From positions 17,086,492-17,150,491 of the forward strand of contig CAMGYJ010000002.1 of the NCBI GenBank assembly GCA_946122785.1: a stretch of 64,000 bases of DNA, in the 5' to 3' direction. The position numbers and the translations under genes were made by a program. Position 1 is the first letter of the stretch, and every line of letters begins with the position of its first letter. Positions 35,870 to 47,816 of the stretch are shown here, in pieces. Source of the stretch: Linum tenue (lineage: Eukaryota; Streptophyta; Magnoliopsida; Malpighiales; Linaceae). The notes beneath the pieces are model-generated. The model was not told the origin of the DNA, did no database searches, and worked only from the letters and a program-made list of their open reading frames with translations.

Positions 35870-37007
35870 TCAATTTGACAGCAGATCAAGAACAAGGGTC
35901 AGCCTGTTTCCTTCATCAAGTTCATAGAAACTCTTCAAATCTAACGGTGTGGCATTGAGTCTCCTAAATCCCTGCACCTTCTGTAGTTGGGTGAGGCCCT
36001 CGAGCTTGTCCAAATTTGTCATCAACTCCTTTCGCATTTTATCATGCTCCTCACTCTCTCCTAGAGCTCTAGCAATTGTGTCAAATGACTCCTTGATCAG
36101 CGGCCTCATTAGTGCCATTTCATTAGACATTTCAGATCCATTATCATCAGATGGTGCTGCTGGACCTTTCTTCTTCTTTGATGATCCACCATGGGTAGTC
36201 TTGGCTGGTTCTGATTCTTCTCTGCCACCCCCTCATTTATGATATTGAACATGTCTTCATCCGTTGTAGGAGGGACCATACCATCCATAAAAAGCGGAGG
36301 GTCTTCATCATCCTCCGAGCCACTATAGAGTCATCAACATTAATATCCGGGTCATTTCCTGTATAGTTAACTACGTTAGTATGAACACAGCAATAAACAT
36401 AAATATGAAACAACCATATTAATTCCAAATGACAATTCTGGACCTGATATTCCTCCACTTCCGGTGGCACGTCCATTGGCGAACACCGGTGCAAGGTCAT
36501 CGAATTGTGGGAATGGAAGTCCCTTATAGCTTTTACAGGTTGGGTTTTGCTTCAAAGTATAAAAAGAAGACAACAATAAATAAAAGTACACCTACCAACC
36601 AAACATCAAATGTTTGTCATTAAAATCAGAACATAAATGACAGGACATACCGCAATGAATACGTCCCAAACTGCCTTGTCTGCATTTATACATTCTTGCA
36701 CCGGATCCCAACCAAATCCGCTTAGCCCACGCATTATGACGGTCGAATGAAACCAGTGTTTCAGCTTCTTGTACCTATTCTGAATCGTAGGCTTTGCTTT
36801 TAGACCACATCCGGGCACTTTCTTCTCCATCATCTTTTGTATCTGCTTAAACACACCGTTCTTGCAAGTTCCGTTGGTGATGAATCCTCTCTCTGTCAGC
36901 TCCAGCAAACATTCCAGGAAGGGACCATCATGAGCTGTATCCCAGAAGTTGTATTCTGCTTTGGAGGCATCTCCCGTCTCCCCAACAACTTTCTTTCTCC
37001 TCCCCAT
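35870..37007 (-). CDS. Harbinger ORF: Myb/SANT-like DNA-binding protein
   Basis: This is the partner protein that in Harbinger elements binds TIR DNA and brings the transposase to the nucleus. Exon 1 (37007-36651) carries the Myb/SANT-like domain, with WDTAHDGPFLECLLELTER, KPTIQNRYKKLKHWF and GFGWDP. Exon 2 (about 36549-36415) carries YKGLPFPQFDDLAPVFANG, the conserved stretch that follows this domain in plant members. One or two small acidic exons come next, and the last exon (about 36240-35870) holds a basic SSKKKKGP segment. It ends with the conserved EGLTQLQKVQGFRRLN...LVLDLL tail. Exons between 36415 and 36240 are uncertain. I see no clear frame break in the parts I could read. Confidence 0.82.
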
Positions 37008-37361
37008 ACCTGAAAACATTCATACATGACATGACATTTCTCAATGGCAGAATATAAACATGATACTCATTTGCACTAGTAATAGCACACAAAAGTGATA
37101 TAAACATGGCATAAGATAAACAGTTTGGCAATTTAAACAACATTACAAACCATGTTCTCGAGACATCTGTCCTACATTACATATTAATAAACTGACAAAA
37201 GAGACAACTTGGTAGCATTCAATGTTTCTTCTGCCATATCTACCAAACAAACCATAAAGTTCAGCACCCTATTGCTCTGCCAGCAAGTGTTCTTACACTA
37301 GAAAAAACATGGAAAATTACAAAAGGGACCAAAACAAATCATAACATGTCTATCTATTTGC

Positions 37362-38731
37362 TCACATAGTAGTGGCCTTTTCATTGCGAAACTGGGTCCA
37401 TTGTGCGCAGGGTTGCATGCTAGTACCATCAATGGTCTCCACATCAATTGAAGGAATATGTTCGGGCTCTTCGTCCTGATAATTTATGTCAATCTCATCA
37501 ACTCCATATTCCTTCTTGATAAAATTATGTATTATACAGCAAGCTATAACTATTCGGGACACTTGCTCTGGAGTGAACCATGTTGCATTTCTCAAAATGG
37601 CAAATCTCATATTCATAACACTGAAAATGCGCTCTATTACATTCCTAGCAGATGAATGTTTCATGTTGTAATACTCTTCAGCTGTTTCAGGTTGTCTGTT
37701 ACCCCAATCTTTGAGATGGTATCTTTGACCCCTATATGGGGTCAAATATCCAGGGCTGTTCACATACCCGGCATCACACAGATAGTAATTTCCTTCATTC
37801 AAAAGTATATACAGATTCAGTTATGCTATTCATTGAACAATATCAGATGTAAGTTCCATTGAATTATATTCAAAATGTTGTACCTTCAGGCACAACAAGG
37901 CCATTTGGTCTAGTGAGAGCATCCTGAAGCACCCTACTGTCATGAGCACTACCCTCCCAACCAGCAAGACAGTATATGAATTGGGAGTGCAAACACCTAG
38001 GACGTTCATAGAGATGTCACCCTTCCTATCTCGGTGTCTAGGTTTGTCCTCAGTCAATGGACGAACATCAATATGGGTTCCATCTAGGGCTCCTAGGCAC
38101 TTCTATTAACAGAAACAATTAGGTGTTAACATATAGTGTTGTTAAATATAGCAAAGTTGAATAAAAAGATTGAAAAGGCATAAAAATTGACCTTAAAATG
38201 CTTCCACCTACTGTTGGTACATTTGTTAGGAATAGGAACCGACTTCTTCATCAGCAGATTGTTCAATCTAATAACAGCCTTCAGCACACGATGAATTGAT
38301 CGAGATATAGTCTCACCAGATCGTCGCAAATTCAATTGCAAAGTCCTATTCTTCTCGTTATGTGAAATGGTACGAAGAAAGGTATGAACCATCTCATCAA
38401 TGTCTACATTCCTAGTTTTCTTCAACCCTCCTTCTACAATAAGAACCTCACAAAACCTTCTAAATAATGTACGATTCATCCTGACTTGGTCAAAGGTATA
38501 GGTGTCACTTAGTCTGGTTGTGTTTCTAAGGTGCCTTTGCCTATCATAGTGCCTAACCAAGTAGCTATCCAATGGTTGCCTAGCAAGTCGAGGTATAGAT
38601 TGACGTTTCTCTAAGATTTTAGCCAATTCCATCCCTAGACTCACATATATCACAATTAGATTCATGAAAGCGCTAATTGCAGCAACCACTTGTCGCCTAC
38701 GCGTCGGATTCAATGCGGACAAACGCGACAT
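37362..38731 (-). pseudogene. Harbinger transposase (DDE_Tnp_4 type), one frameshift
   Basis: The three exons are 38731-38192, 38102-37884 and 37792-37362, with GT-AG junctions. Exon 1 has the N-terminal helical region including RTLFRRFCEVL and the SGETISRSIHRVL segment. Exon 2 begins [12 protein letters not shown] (first catalytic Asp). Exon 3 has YYLCDAGYVNSPGYLTPYRG and ARNVIERIFSVMNMRFAIL (catalytic Glu). The second Asp, in GSAHDSRVL, is out of frame with the start of exon 2. Near 37975 the sequence after GVCTP lacks bases. Given the family's usual spacing and the phase needed for exon 3, about 7 bp were lost (1 or 4 also fit). All three acidic residues survive, so the damage is small and recent-looking. 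As it stands the protein would be truncated before the second Asp. Confidence 0.9.
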
Positions 38732-39706
38732 CCCTTACAAGACAGGAAATTTTGAATTAGTGATTTACATGATAACGCTCTCTTTTATGGAACGTCTTAC
38801 TAAGCTTCCCAATGGTTTGCATTAAACAATATATAGTGTTCCCAAAAACCAGATTGAGAAGACCGAGCCATTTCATGAACATTGTAGAAAAGCACCCAAA
38901 ACCAAATTGAAAGGGACCGTTGTGATGAACAAAGTAAGTGCCCCAAGAAACAACAACAGACCAATAAATCGACATCACAAATGGTTTCATAACAGCAGAC
39001 CAAGCGAGTTGCCAAGAAAAACCCTCGACCGAAGCCGAGAAGGAGAGCGCATCACAACACATAAAAATGAACCGAACAGAATAATCAGGAGAACAACACC
39101 CTTTTATTTTGATTCAGATTGTGAAATACGCAAACTCCATAGATATAGGATATCAGATGAACCCTTGTATTTATAACCCTTCTCTAACCCTAAATCGGAA
39201 AATACTAATGTGGAACATGGCAAAAGAGGTAGAGGAACACGATACGAGAAATAGAGAAGAAGATTCACTCACCGACCCTAGCAGACGATCCGCTAACTCC
39301 GGCAGCTTCCTTGTGCTAATAGCAGGTCGATGCCGCCGGCGATTGTTCTGTTCACTCGTGAGCTGTTCGCCAGGAGAGAGAGACGGGAGCAAGCAGAATG
39401 AGAAGAAGGAAGAAGCAAATGGTTAGTCTGTCTCGATATGATGCAAGAAGGACAAAGTGGGGTTTACAAAAAATAAGCAGGGACAGGATTGGAATAAAAA
39501 AGCCCTCAAAACCCATTATTTGTGAATAACTCCTCCCCATGTGGTATTCTAAATACCTCATTTATGAGTTATTTATAAATAACTCATGATCAAATAACGC
39601 ATTTCATTATTTTCCATCCAAATGAGTTATTTCGGCCGGAATAACTCAGAATGAGTTACTCCGGTCGAAATAACTCGTTTGAATACCCCATCCAAACGAC
39701 CCCTAA

Positions 39707-41330
39707 TTTTTTTTAAACAATGATAGTTTTGACTTTTTTCCATGTCTGACGACTCTCTGCTTCATTTTTCTCTTGTAGTTTTATACTGACGAATTTAATA
39801 GGACTTCCCAATAATTCGACCATTGATCGCCTATCGCTTATTGCATTGTCTATCTAAACTTTTGGTTGTTGCATGATCGGCTTGATCCTTCCAAATGTTC
39901 TATGTACGATGGTTTATATATGTAGATTGGTAGCTCCAGGTAGATGGCGGCAGCGGCGATTCATCTGCCTCTCAAACCCTAACCTCTCTGTTGTTCGTCC
40001 CTCACCGACGGATATTTGTGCGCTCCAGTGATCGATCGGCAGCTGCGTTTCTTAAGATTGCTTTCCCACCGTCTCTATACCCCGGGATCACGCCGTCGTT
40101 GATCTTTTGATATGACGACAAAAGTCCTCCATTACTCCAGTCTCCAAAGTCCAAAGGTGATTTCTTGGAAGAGCTTCCCCGGTTCGTCAATTTAACTGTT
40201 GTTCTCGAGCTCACCGAGAGGAAGAAGAGCGAGGTGAAATAGCTGAAGAAACTGACCTGTAAATTCAAGAGAAGAGTGGTTGGCAGTGCAGTCTGGCTTC
40301 ACCTGAAACTGAGCACTGCAGCTGCTACTGAGAAGACGCCGTAGACAAGCTGCTGGAGGATTTAGACGGTAGAGATGGAATCGAAACCAAGATCTCCCTC
40401 AAGAGGAAGCTTACCATTCGTGTTCCAGGAAGGAAGGGATCTCAAAGTTGTGGCAGGAATGGCAGGAGTTCCATTGGTTTAAGGATTCCAAGGTGGGTCT
40501 TGAGATGCAGGAGTGATGCTCTGTTCATGGAGAGTCCGCCGATTGCTGCAGATGTACTTGCTCTGAGCAGGAGGTAAGATCATTCATCAACTTGAATGAT
40601 TGAATTTTGATCAACGCACTGTTTTACGCATCATGTAGATCTTGATTCCAGACTTGGGAACCTTTTGCTTCTTCCTTCCCCTGAAGGGAGAGAGCGACTC
40701 AAGAAGGCTAACCTAGATGTGACTTTTTTTGTAGTAATTCTGACCCCAACCCTTCGAGGAGGAGGATTAGGGAGGCTAATTTAGGCGTTGATGGCCTAAT
40801 TTTGCAGCAGTTTCTGGGAAGATGAACTAGTTTAACAGATTATTGAGGTCCTTACATCAAACAGCATGTGGTTTTGTATAAATGTTAACCATTAACTAGC
40901 ATCAGAACCGCCCTACTGAACGAGTTTCTTGTACTTGGTTCACAACAAAAGCTGCATTTTGCTTTACACAGACACAAAAAAGAAGGAAAAAATCTCAGCT
41001 TCTCTCCTAACCAACCGTAGGCAGCAGTAGTGTACTAACCATCTATCCTATATGATAATGGTGTGAAAGGCCGAGTTTCGAGCTATTGAAGTCTTCAGAA
41101 TCGGGCACCATGAGAGTCATCTATATCCACAAAAATCAAGAATTTAGAGTTCATCGTCAACAATGAATGAGATCATATATGCATCAAAAACTATCTGTTT
41201 CTTCCTTTGATGCCAAACATATAGTGACTTAGAATGTCCCCTGCTACTAATTTGAAACGTTCGTAGTTAGGCGAAAATGTCTGCAGTTCAGATCCACACA
41301 ACACTTTGGATGAAAGTTATCTCATTACAA
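39707..41330. other. Intergenic with degenerate coding-like stretch
   Basis: On the plus strand about 40140-40440 reads as broken frames (FVNLTVVLELTERKK, then stop, then LKKLTCKFKRRVVGS, then stops). This may be a pseudogene remnant. I do not recognise the family. The rest has no feature I can support. Confidence 0.3.
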
Positions 41331-41332
41331 GC

Positions 41333-42663
41333 TCAAAGCCAAACCAAAGAGCTGTAGCCATACCTTGATTTACTTTTTGCATGCTCTCTTTTGAAGGGTC
41401 CTTGAACCACAACATTAGCAGACTCTTCAGTTTGCCCCATTCGCTACGTTACCTCCCTGTCCCTTTGATACAAAGAGAATCCCACAGAATTTGGTTAACG
41501 ACTAATAAGCTAATGCTTTGAAACTAGCAGTGATGATGTTCATCATGCAGCACAGACCCTAATACTACTACAAGAATAATTATTAAAAAAAATGTAAGAA
41601 CCTGGTTAGTCGGATCTTTCCCATTAGTTCTTCGAGGGCTGGAATTAAGGTCAAACAAATTATTTTCCATTGTTCCATTCCTGCCAACCGAATTGTTGTT
41701 CTCTGCCACCGGAGCCGGAGAAACCCTACGATCTTGCTGAGTTACTGGCTTCATAAATTTAGGTGGCGGCATTTGATCCCTCATAACATCATCCTCCACA
41801 TGGCCAGGTTTGTCACCTGGAAACTAAAACAACACGAAAATCAAACAGCACCAAACCATGTTAATTTTCTCAGCAAAACTTCTCTTACTTCTGCTGCAAG
41901 CTTCAATACAGGGGAGAGACACAAACCTCCACCCTCTGCCTCAGTAAGAGATATCTCCCGTGCGTCCTCTTGCCACCAACGTGCACAGACATGTCGCATT
42001 GCAGGCAGAGCGAAGTACCATCAACCTCGCAATAAAAGAACGCTACAATGAATGTTTGTACAGGTTAAGTTTGAAAGTGAATCAACCACAGCACCATGGC
42101 GTCGCAAGAATAAGCATCTCATCACTCACTCAATCAGTCACATACCAGGTTCATTCTCACAAATGTCGCAACGAGGAACCGCGTTCGGAACAGCTAGCCC
42201 AACACGCACATGCCGACTAGCTAGCTTGTTACACAAATGAACCTGCAAGCAAACGGACCACAAAAGACCCGTCGCCATCACAACTAACTCTAAGCTAGAA
42301 ACTCGCACAAGCAAATCGCATACAAATCTCTGTTGCCGCTACGCCACAGAACATGCTTATATACTATTAATAGAGCTTTATCGCCTTCATCTAAAATTAA
42401 TAATTGAATTTCCAATTACACTAATCTTCGGCCGGCCTGAAAAGTTGAAAGACAAATTCAACTACGAATACGATTCCCGTGATTCGACCGAGATCGGAAC
42501 TTCTGCGTATTATTATTGTTATTATTAACACCATCATCTGAGCTCCATAATCGTACGAGTGAATTCAAACCTTATCATCGCAGGCGCGGCAGAGAGCAGC
42601 CTCGTCGGCGGCGCAGAAGAGGATGGCGGCGGCGTTTTCGCAAACGTCACAGAGCGTCCGCAT
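41333..42663 (-). CDS. Double B-box zinc-finger protein, BBX18/BBX19-like
   Basis: Exons are 42663-42571, 42242-42146, 42042-41927, 41823-41602 and 41443-41333, giving 212 residues. B-box proteins of this subgroup are nuclear regulators of light signalling and photomorphogenesis acting through protein contacts, with no CCT domain. B-box 1 starts at residue 2 ([20 protein letters not shown], then [20 protein letters not shown]). B-box 2 covers [18 protein letters not shown], then [20 protein letters not shown]. The zinc ligands are all present. The tail has [11 protein letters not shown] and ends near [11 protein letters not shown], matching the C-terminal motifs of BBX18/19. The first four junctions are standard. 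The last exon needs the acceptor ACGTAG; an alternative acceptor just upstream gives a short premature end, so two isoforms are possible. Length is typical of the family. BBX18 versus BBX19 cannot be decided. Confidence 0.92.
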
Positions 42664-43490
42664 TTTTTTTCGCCCTCTGCTGAGTGTGTACTATTTCGGC
42701 TTCTTCCTCTTCCCTTTGCTAGTGCCTTCTATCTTCAAAATCTCTTCCACTACAAATCTTCTTCTGTTCTCCGCTCTGTCAACGCCATTAAAAGCACAGA
42801 GTTGAACCGAGCTTCAGATCTCCGCTGCAAGAAGAGAAGGAAAATCGGCGGGGAAGTTTGATTTGCGCGGCCGCGGCGGGAGAAGGCGGAGGGTTTATTG
42901 GCAGCTGGTAGATGGAACGATTTTTTGGATGAAACTGAAGCCGCTTTCGACTTTCCAAGCGAGAAAATTTTCTGGAAGGGAAGGGAAGAGGAAGGAAAAG
43001 GAAAGGTGAGAGTGCGGGCCATGGCTGTGGGGGGAGCTCTTGACGACGGCCACACGAATTTTGATTTCTTTATTTCTGGACTAACCACGGCCACACGATT
43101 TTGGTTAGTGGAATCAATACGTCTCTGCTGTCTCTCTCTACTTCTTCTTTCTGGAAAATTTGCAAATTAAAATCCCAAAAAAAAAACAGAAATACTTCCC
43201 CAGTTTGGCAAGCGGCCCCCATCAGCCAGTCAGCCACAGAGCCACTCTTGGTGAAAAACCAGTCGGCGATTTAAAACAAAAGGGAAAATGTTCGGGAAAA
43301 GCGTGGGTGAATAAACAGTAACCCACAAAAGGAAATTGATAATTTTCTATTGCTCAATTTTTTTGCTGAAAGTGGAAATGGAGTGGAGTGGTTGTCCACC
43401 ATTATCTTCTTCTTCCCCTGAGATCTTGAGTTTTAACTTTTAGGTTTAACATGTTGTGCCACTTGGTTTCCTTTTTAGTATTCAGTTGAA
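42664..43490. other. BBX upstream region
   Basis: Contains the presumed promoter and leader of the minus-strand BBX gene. Open plus-strand frames here are not supported as genes. Confidence 0.5.
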
Positions 43491-43497
43491 TTATAAA

Positions 43498-43857
43498 TGT
43501 TGATATGACTTGAATCGGATTATCAGCCGCTACGACTGGTAATCGGGGGTCTCGCTGTATGGGCTCAATGTTATTTGGGTTCGGGTTCTGGGCCTGGTCT
43601 GTAAACGTTTCCTTTGCTATATTGGATTAGGTTTAGACCCACATGGAGAAGTACTATAAATACTTCTCATACTCCTCTGTAATCTGAAATCTCCTCAATA
43701 TAGTGAAACTGGCTCTCTCTCGCCCGTGGACTAGCTAACACACATCGTGTTAGTGAATCACGTAAATCGTGTGTCTGTGTTCTTTCGATTCTCGCTTTCG
43801 TATTCTTGCTTTGTCGATTCCGGCGATTTCCCGATCCGTAGCAGCGCGTTTATAACA
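43498..43857 (+). mobile_element. Solo LTR, Copia-like
   Basis: The 360-bp sequence begins TGTTGATATGAC and ends TTTATAACA (TG...CA). It is flanked by identical ATAAA (43493-43497 and 43858-43862), the 5-bp TSD of LTR elements. Inside is a promoter-like ACTATAAATACTTCTC at about 43652. The 3' part (CTAACACACATCGTGTTAGTG, AATCACGTAAATCGTGTGTC) resembles the ends of plant Copia LTRs. No internal domain or second LTR is present, so it most likely arose by LTR-LTR recombination. Superfamily is by resemblance. Confidence 0.88.
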
Positions 43858-44519
43858 ATAAAAGCGATGCCATCAAATAATAATATTGTAAATAACGCTG
43901 GAAGAAACAAAACGTCAAGGGAGGCAAAGCTTTGTCTTTTTCATCAGAGTGATCTGAAATTTGAGGGGAAAATAATGGGCTTGATCGTTTTGATGATGTG
44001 ATGAGATGAAGTTTCAATGATAGCATCAAAGGATGTTGTAAACGGAGTCCAACCATCTTTTTATCCAAATGATTTTAAGATGCGGTAGTTTTTCTTTATG
44101 TTTCGGCTCGAATGTGATTTTGGAAATGAAGGTGGAGGTGCCTCATGAGATTGTTGCATGTGTTTTCTTCTGATTTTGTCAAATTGTTGGTGGTCGTCTC
44201 CTTGGAGTGGGTGTTGTTTCGGCTTCATCCATTGATTGAAGTTTCTTTGTGACTTCAGGATCTCGTTTTCTGGCCGGCAGTTTCAATGATCTTTTGGTAG
44301 ATTTTGGTTAATGAACGTCGGCAAGCGGCAACAACAGTCTTTTTGTGGTTGTTCTATATATATAGGGTTTAGGAGGAGGGCGGATCCCATGACTAAGGGG
44401 TCCTTAGTCACTTGACTAAGCCCCTTCTAGACATTAGATCTGGACACTTCAATCCAATGCTTAAAAAGTGAGAATGGGCGAATGGCTATTTAATTAATGA
44501 CAGAGGTAGTTTGGGTATT

Positions 44520-45110
44520 ATGGAAAATTACGAAGTATACAAACCGGATTTACAATCAGTACAAATCATACAAACATACGAACATTACAAACTAGAGCGA
44601 CAAAACATACAAACAGATTTACAAACATTACAAACGTATGAACTGTACAAACAATACAAACTAAACCGACAAACAATACAAACCATACAAAAAAAAAACA
44701 ACCGGGTTGACTTTGGAGGCTTCATCCCTATATAGAGGGACTCCTTCCCAAAGTCAACCCGGGTGTTTTTTAGACATACAAACATGGTGGACAAAAATGA
44801 CAAACTAGACCAAAAATTCATACAAACTGGAAAAACACCCGGGTTGACTTTGGAGGCTTCATCCCTATATAGAGGGCTCCGTCTCAAAGTCAACCCGGTT
44901 GTTTTTTAAAATGATAAACATGGTGCACAAAAATAACAAAATTTACAAACATTACAAAAAAAACTGACAAACATTACAAAATAACAAAGCATATAAACAT
45001 TACAAAATAAACCGACAAACAGTACAAAACATACTAACCGTACAAAATGATAAACAATACAAAACGAATCTATACAAACATTACAAAATAGGTGAGCAAA
45101 CATCACAAAT
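44520..45110 (+). repeat. Degenerate (TACAAACAT)n array
   Basis: The words TACAAAC, CATACAAAC and ATTACAAA recur about every 10 bp, all in one orientation, for nearly 600 bp, interrupted by two hairpin modules. The apparent open frame in the first part is repeat-derived. Confidence 0.8.
44696..44912. repeat. Twin 75-80 bp hairpin modules
   Basis: Module 1 (44696-44772) and module 2 (44833-44912) each read CCGGGTTGACTTTGGAGGC, then CTATATAG, then AAAGTCAACCCGG, then T6. Each forms a hairpin with stem GGGTTGACTTTG/CAAAGTCAACCC. They are about 137 bp apart, with a similar ACATGGTG(G/C)ACAAAAAT word after each, so they form a tandem duplication. Confidence 0.85.
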
Positions 45111-45714
45111 CCAACACTGTCGTCGGAAATCTCTCTCTCCCCCCCCCCCCTCCCCCCAGGGCATTAAATTCCCCATCTCTCTCTCACACTCTCTCGTATT
45201 CTCTTCTGGGGAATTATTCACCTGGGACAACAAATCCCCTTGCCGGCGAAAGCAAAGGGACGCCGGCAAAAAGGGACGAGAACACAGGAAGCTGGCGCAG
45301 AGGAGAGGAAATCGGCGGGACAGAAAGGAACGCCGACAGGTAAGGGATAATTTGTTTTAATTAATAAATTAAATAAATTTGCAATTACTACAATACCCTT
45401 CATTAAATGAGATCAATTACAACCATTAGATTTTAATGAACCTCAATGACTGAGATGGACTTAGTCATGTGACTAAGGGACCCTCCTAGTCACCTGATCT
45501 TGGCCCGTTTAGGAGTATGCCTATGAGTGAGCAGAAAAAGATGAGGAAAATGGCTCTGGCAAACTGTCATAATTAATGAACAAGTGTGAACTTCGTTGCC
45601 CAACACTAGGGAGTACTGACCACATCGAGGGTCAAGTCCTAAAAGATGTTATACGCTAAAACATCAGCAATATTCTACTACACAATCTAAATACGATTCG
45701 TGCATCGAGATTAA

Positions 45715-45900
45715 GGGATCGTTCAGAAGTTGTGATTGTTAAATAGATGTATTTGTTCTGAATATGTGTATAATAGTACACATGTATTATCGAATTTGAT
45801 ACATTATAAAATGCAACGTTTTGCATACGTGATTGTGTATGCCATAAAATGTGTTATTTGACCTAAATAACACGCCTAAATACTCAATCCAAACAACCTC
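45715..45900. mobile_element. Tourist-like (PIF/Harbinger) MITE, degenerate
   Basis: The left end GGGATCGTTCAGA and right-end complement GAGGTTGTTTGGA both resemble the Harbinger TIR at 34304. The TSD is TAA on both sides (45712-45714 and 45901-45903). The element is 186 bp and non-coding, with CAATCCAAACAACC at the right end. Confidence 0.65.
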
Positions 45901-45903
45901 TAA

Positions 45904-47740
45904 GTATAGTAACAAATCCTACCTTCTAAATGACCCCTAAGTTCTATGTTATGCTGAATATTCTTTAGCCCTCACCATATTCATTGACGGAGCCAAATGT
46001 TGAAAGTAGGTTTGTCCTTTTTAAAAAAAAAAATAAATGATTTCAATGGAGATTTCATTTAAAGTGTAGTAAATTAAATTTATAACAACTAAATAATAAA
46101 ATAAGTTTTAGTTTAGTCACAAAATACTCTTATGTTATCTTAATGTGATGAGATCTATCTCTTTCATAAGCATGTATACGAGTTTATTGTTTTTCTATAA
46201 AATTTACCTGTATCTCGTGACAAAACCAAAACCCTCTGGCTCAGCCACTAACCATATTATCAAAGTGTTAAATCTATTGTCTCGTCTTATGTTTAAGTAA
46301 GATAAATAAATATACTCTATCACATAATGTTATTTCCCCCTAGATATCATGTTCGAAATAGATAGTCACAACAATTTGTATAACTAGATGCAGCTGTTGA
46401 CAAATATTTTCGATAAAATAATATTCTGTGTCACTATATGGATAATCTTATTAAACCTATTCGAAGTATAAGTACATTAAAATGAAATAAATGATAAAGA
46501 AAGACAATGAATTACATCCAATAAAACTCCTACGAGTCCATCAACATTGTCCCGTTCCAAAAACATGTTGAATAAGAGATTGTGCATCACCACATAAATT
46601 CACCACAAAAAACTATGCATTAGAAACCAATTCACTACGTAAAATAACAAGAAATCCCATTAAAAAAAGTCATATCTGGATAATGTTGTTGAGACAGTCA
46701 TAGTATATGGGGAAAATATTACTTAACACTTTGTCATCCCAAACAAAACAAAGTACTCTAATCTTTAACCTCATTACAATGGCGGAGGGAAGGGTTGATG
46801 GTAGGGTCAAGAAAGAGTAATTCTATGAACGCCTAAGTCCTAAGTACTAGATAGTGACAAAATGTATTGTCTAGGTGCTAGGCAGATAATTAGGCTTTTA
46901 TAATTACTTACATAATAATAGGTACGATTAATTGGTGTGAGGTGTGATCGAACGAAGTGCGGCACGCTTAATTGCACTAGCATATCAAGGATTAAAAGAA
47001 TTATAGCTAATCTTTTCAAATGACATTATCTCTAATTCTCGTTTATTCAACGCATCCTTCACTGATTCCTTTATCTGAAATTGCAAAAAAAAATTGATAG
47101 ACGGAAATTGCAATTTTAGATCATGACCTATTAAAGAAAGAAAAACCTCCAACTTCCCATTTTACTGTGCATCCAGACTGCTTTTACTGCACATATAGAC
47201 TCATGAGTACTGTAGCAAACCGGAAGGTGGTTGGGAGTGGTCGTCCATTGCCTGTGGACTCATCGGAGATCAATAGGTTGTTGCCTGTTTCGTTGGGCCC
47301 TAGCTGATGGGTAACTCAGATTTAGTTTTGCACTTTGTTGATTTGTTGTCCTGGAACGCGTTGGCCGCCAGAGATCCAGGAGTTATGCGTCCCCATGTGA
47401 TGACGTAGGTTGGATGGGCGGTGGGTTGGTTGAGTTCTCAACGAGGGGTTTTTCGGGATGGGGGGAGGGATTGGGTCAGTTGTTCGAGTTGATGGTTGGG
47501 CTTGTCACTTCTGTTGTCAGCTGCAGACGCTGAGTGGAGGAGCTGCAACGGTAGTGGGGTGGTTCCTCAGGGGGGGAATTGGCAATAAATGCTTGTCGCC
47601 TTCTTTAGACTCTCAAATTATTTACGAAATGATTAGGAGAAGATTTGTCACATCTCACGAAATTTGGATTGCACAGGGGATTTAGTGGGAACTCTTCTTT
47701 GTTTATCTACCTGGGTCTTGCCACTTTCAGAACTGGTTTC
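45904..47740. other. Intergenic, no gene seen
   Basis: AT-rich to about 47150, then more balanced and G-rich at 47400-47580. No domain recognised. Confidence 0.45.
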
Positions 47741-47816
47741 TCTCTCTATTTTGTGAACTTCTTTCGACTCTCTCTCTCCGCTTTTCTCCGCCTGTTTCTT
47801 TAGTTGGATTTGCGTT

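Larger units (their letters stand above)
34304..39703. mobile_element. Complete PIF/Harbinger transposon
   Basis: The perfect 17-bp TIR GGGGTCGTTTGGATGGG is at the left, and its complement ends at 39703. The TSD is TAA on both sides (34301-34303 and 39704-39706), the 3-bp target of this superfamily. The 5.4-kb interior encodes the two expected proteins on the minus strand, a DDE transposase and a Myb/SANT-like protein, plus a GRF-type zinc-finger gene on the plus strand. The transposase has one small frame-breaking deletion, so this copy is probably not self-mobilising. Confidence 0.95.
44390..45487. mobile_element. Non-autonomous repeat element with short inverted ends
   Basis: GGGTCCTTAGTCACTTGACTAAGCC (44397-44424 area) is answered by the complement of GGACTTAGTCATGTGACTAAGGGACCC (45457-45483). 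Between them lie ACAAAC-rich low-complexity DNA, twin hairpin modules and a C-run. No transposase. Exact borders and TSD are not clear. Confidence 0.5.

Noticed and set aside
44511..44735. 74-codon open frame rich in Tyr, Lys, Gln and Thr
   Set aside because: It is read from the ACAAAC repeat array and ends in the hairpin module; no domain.
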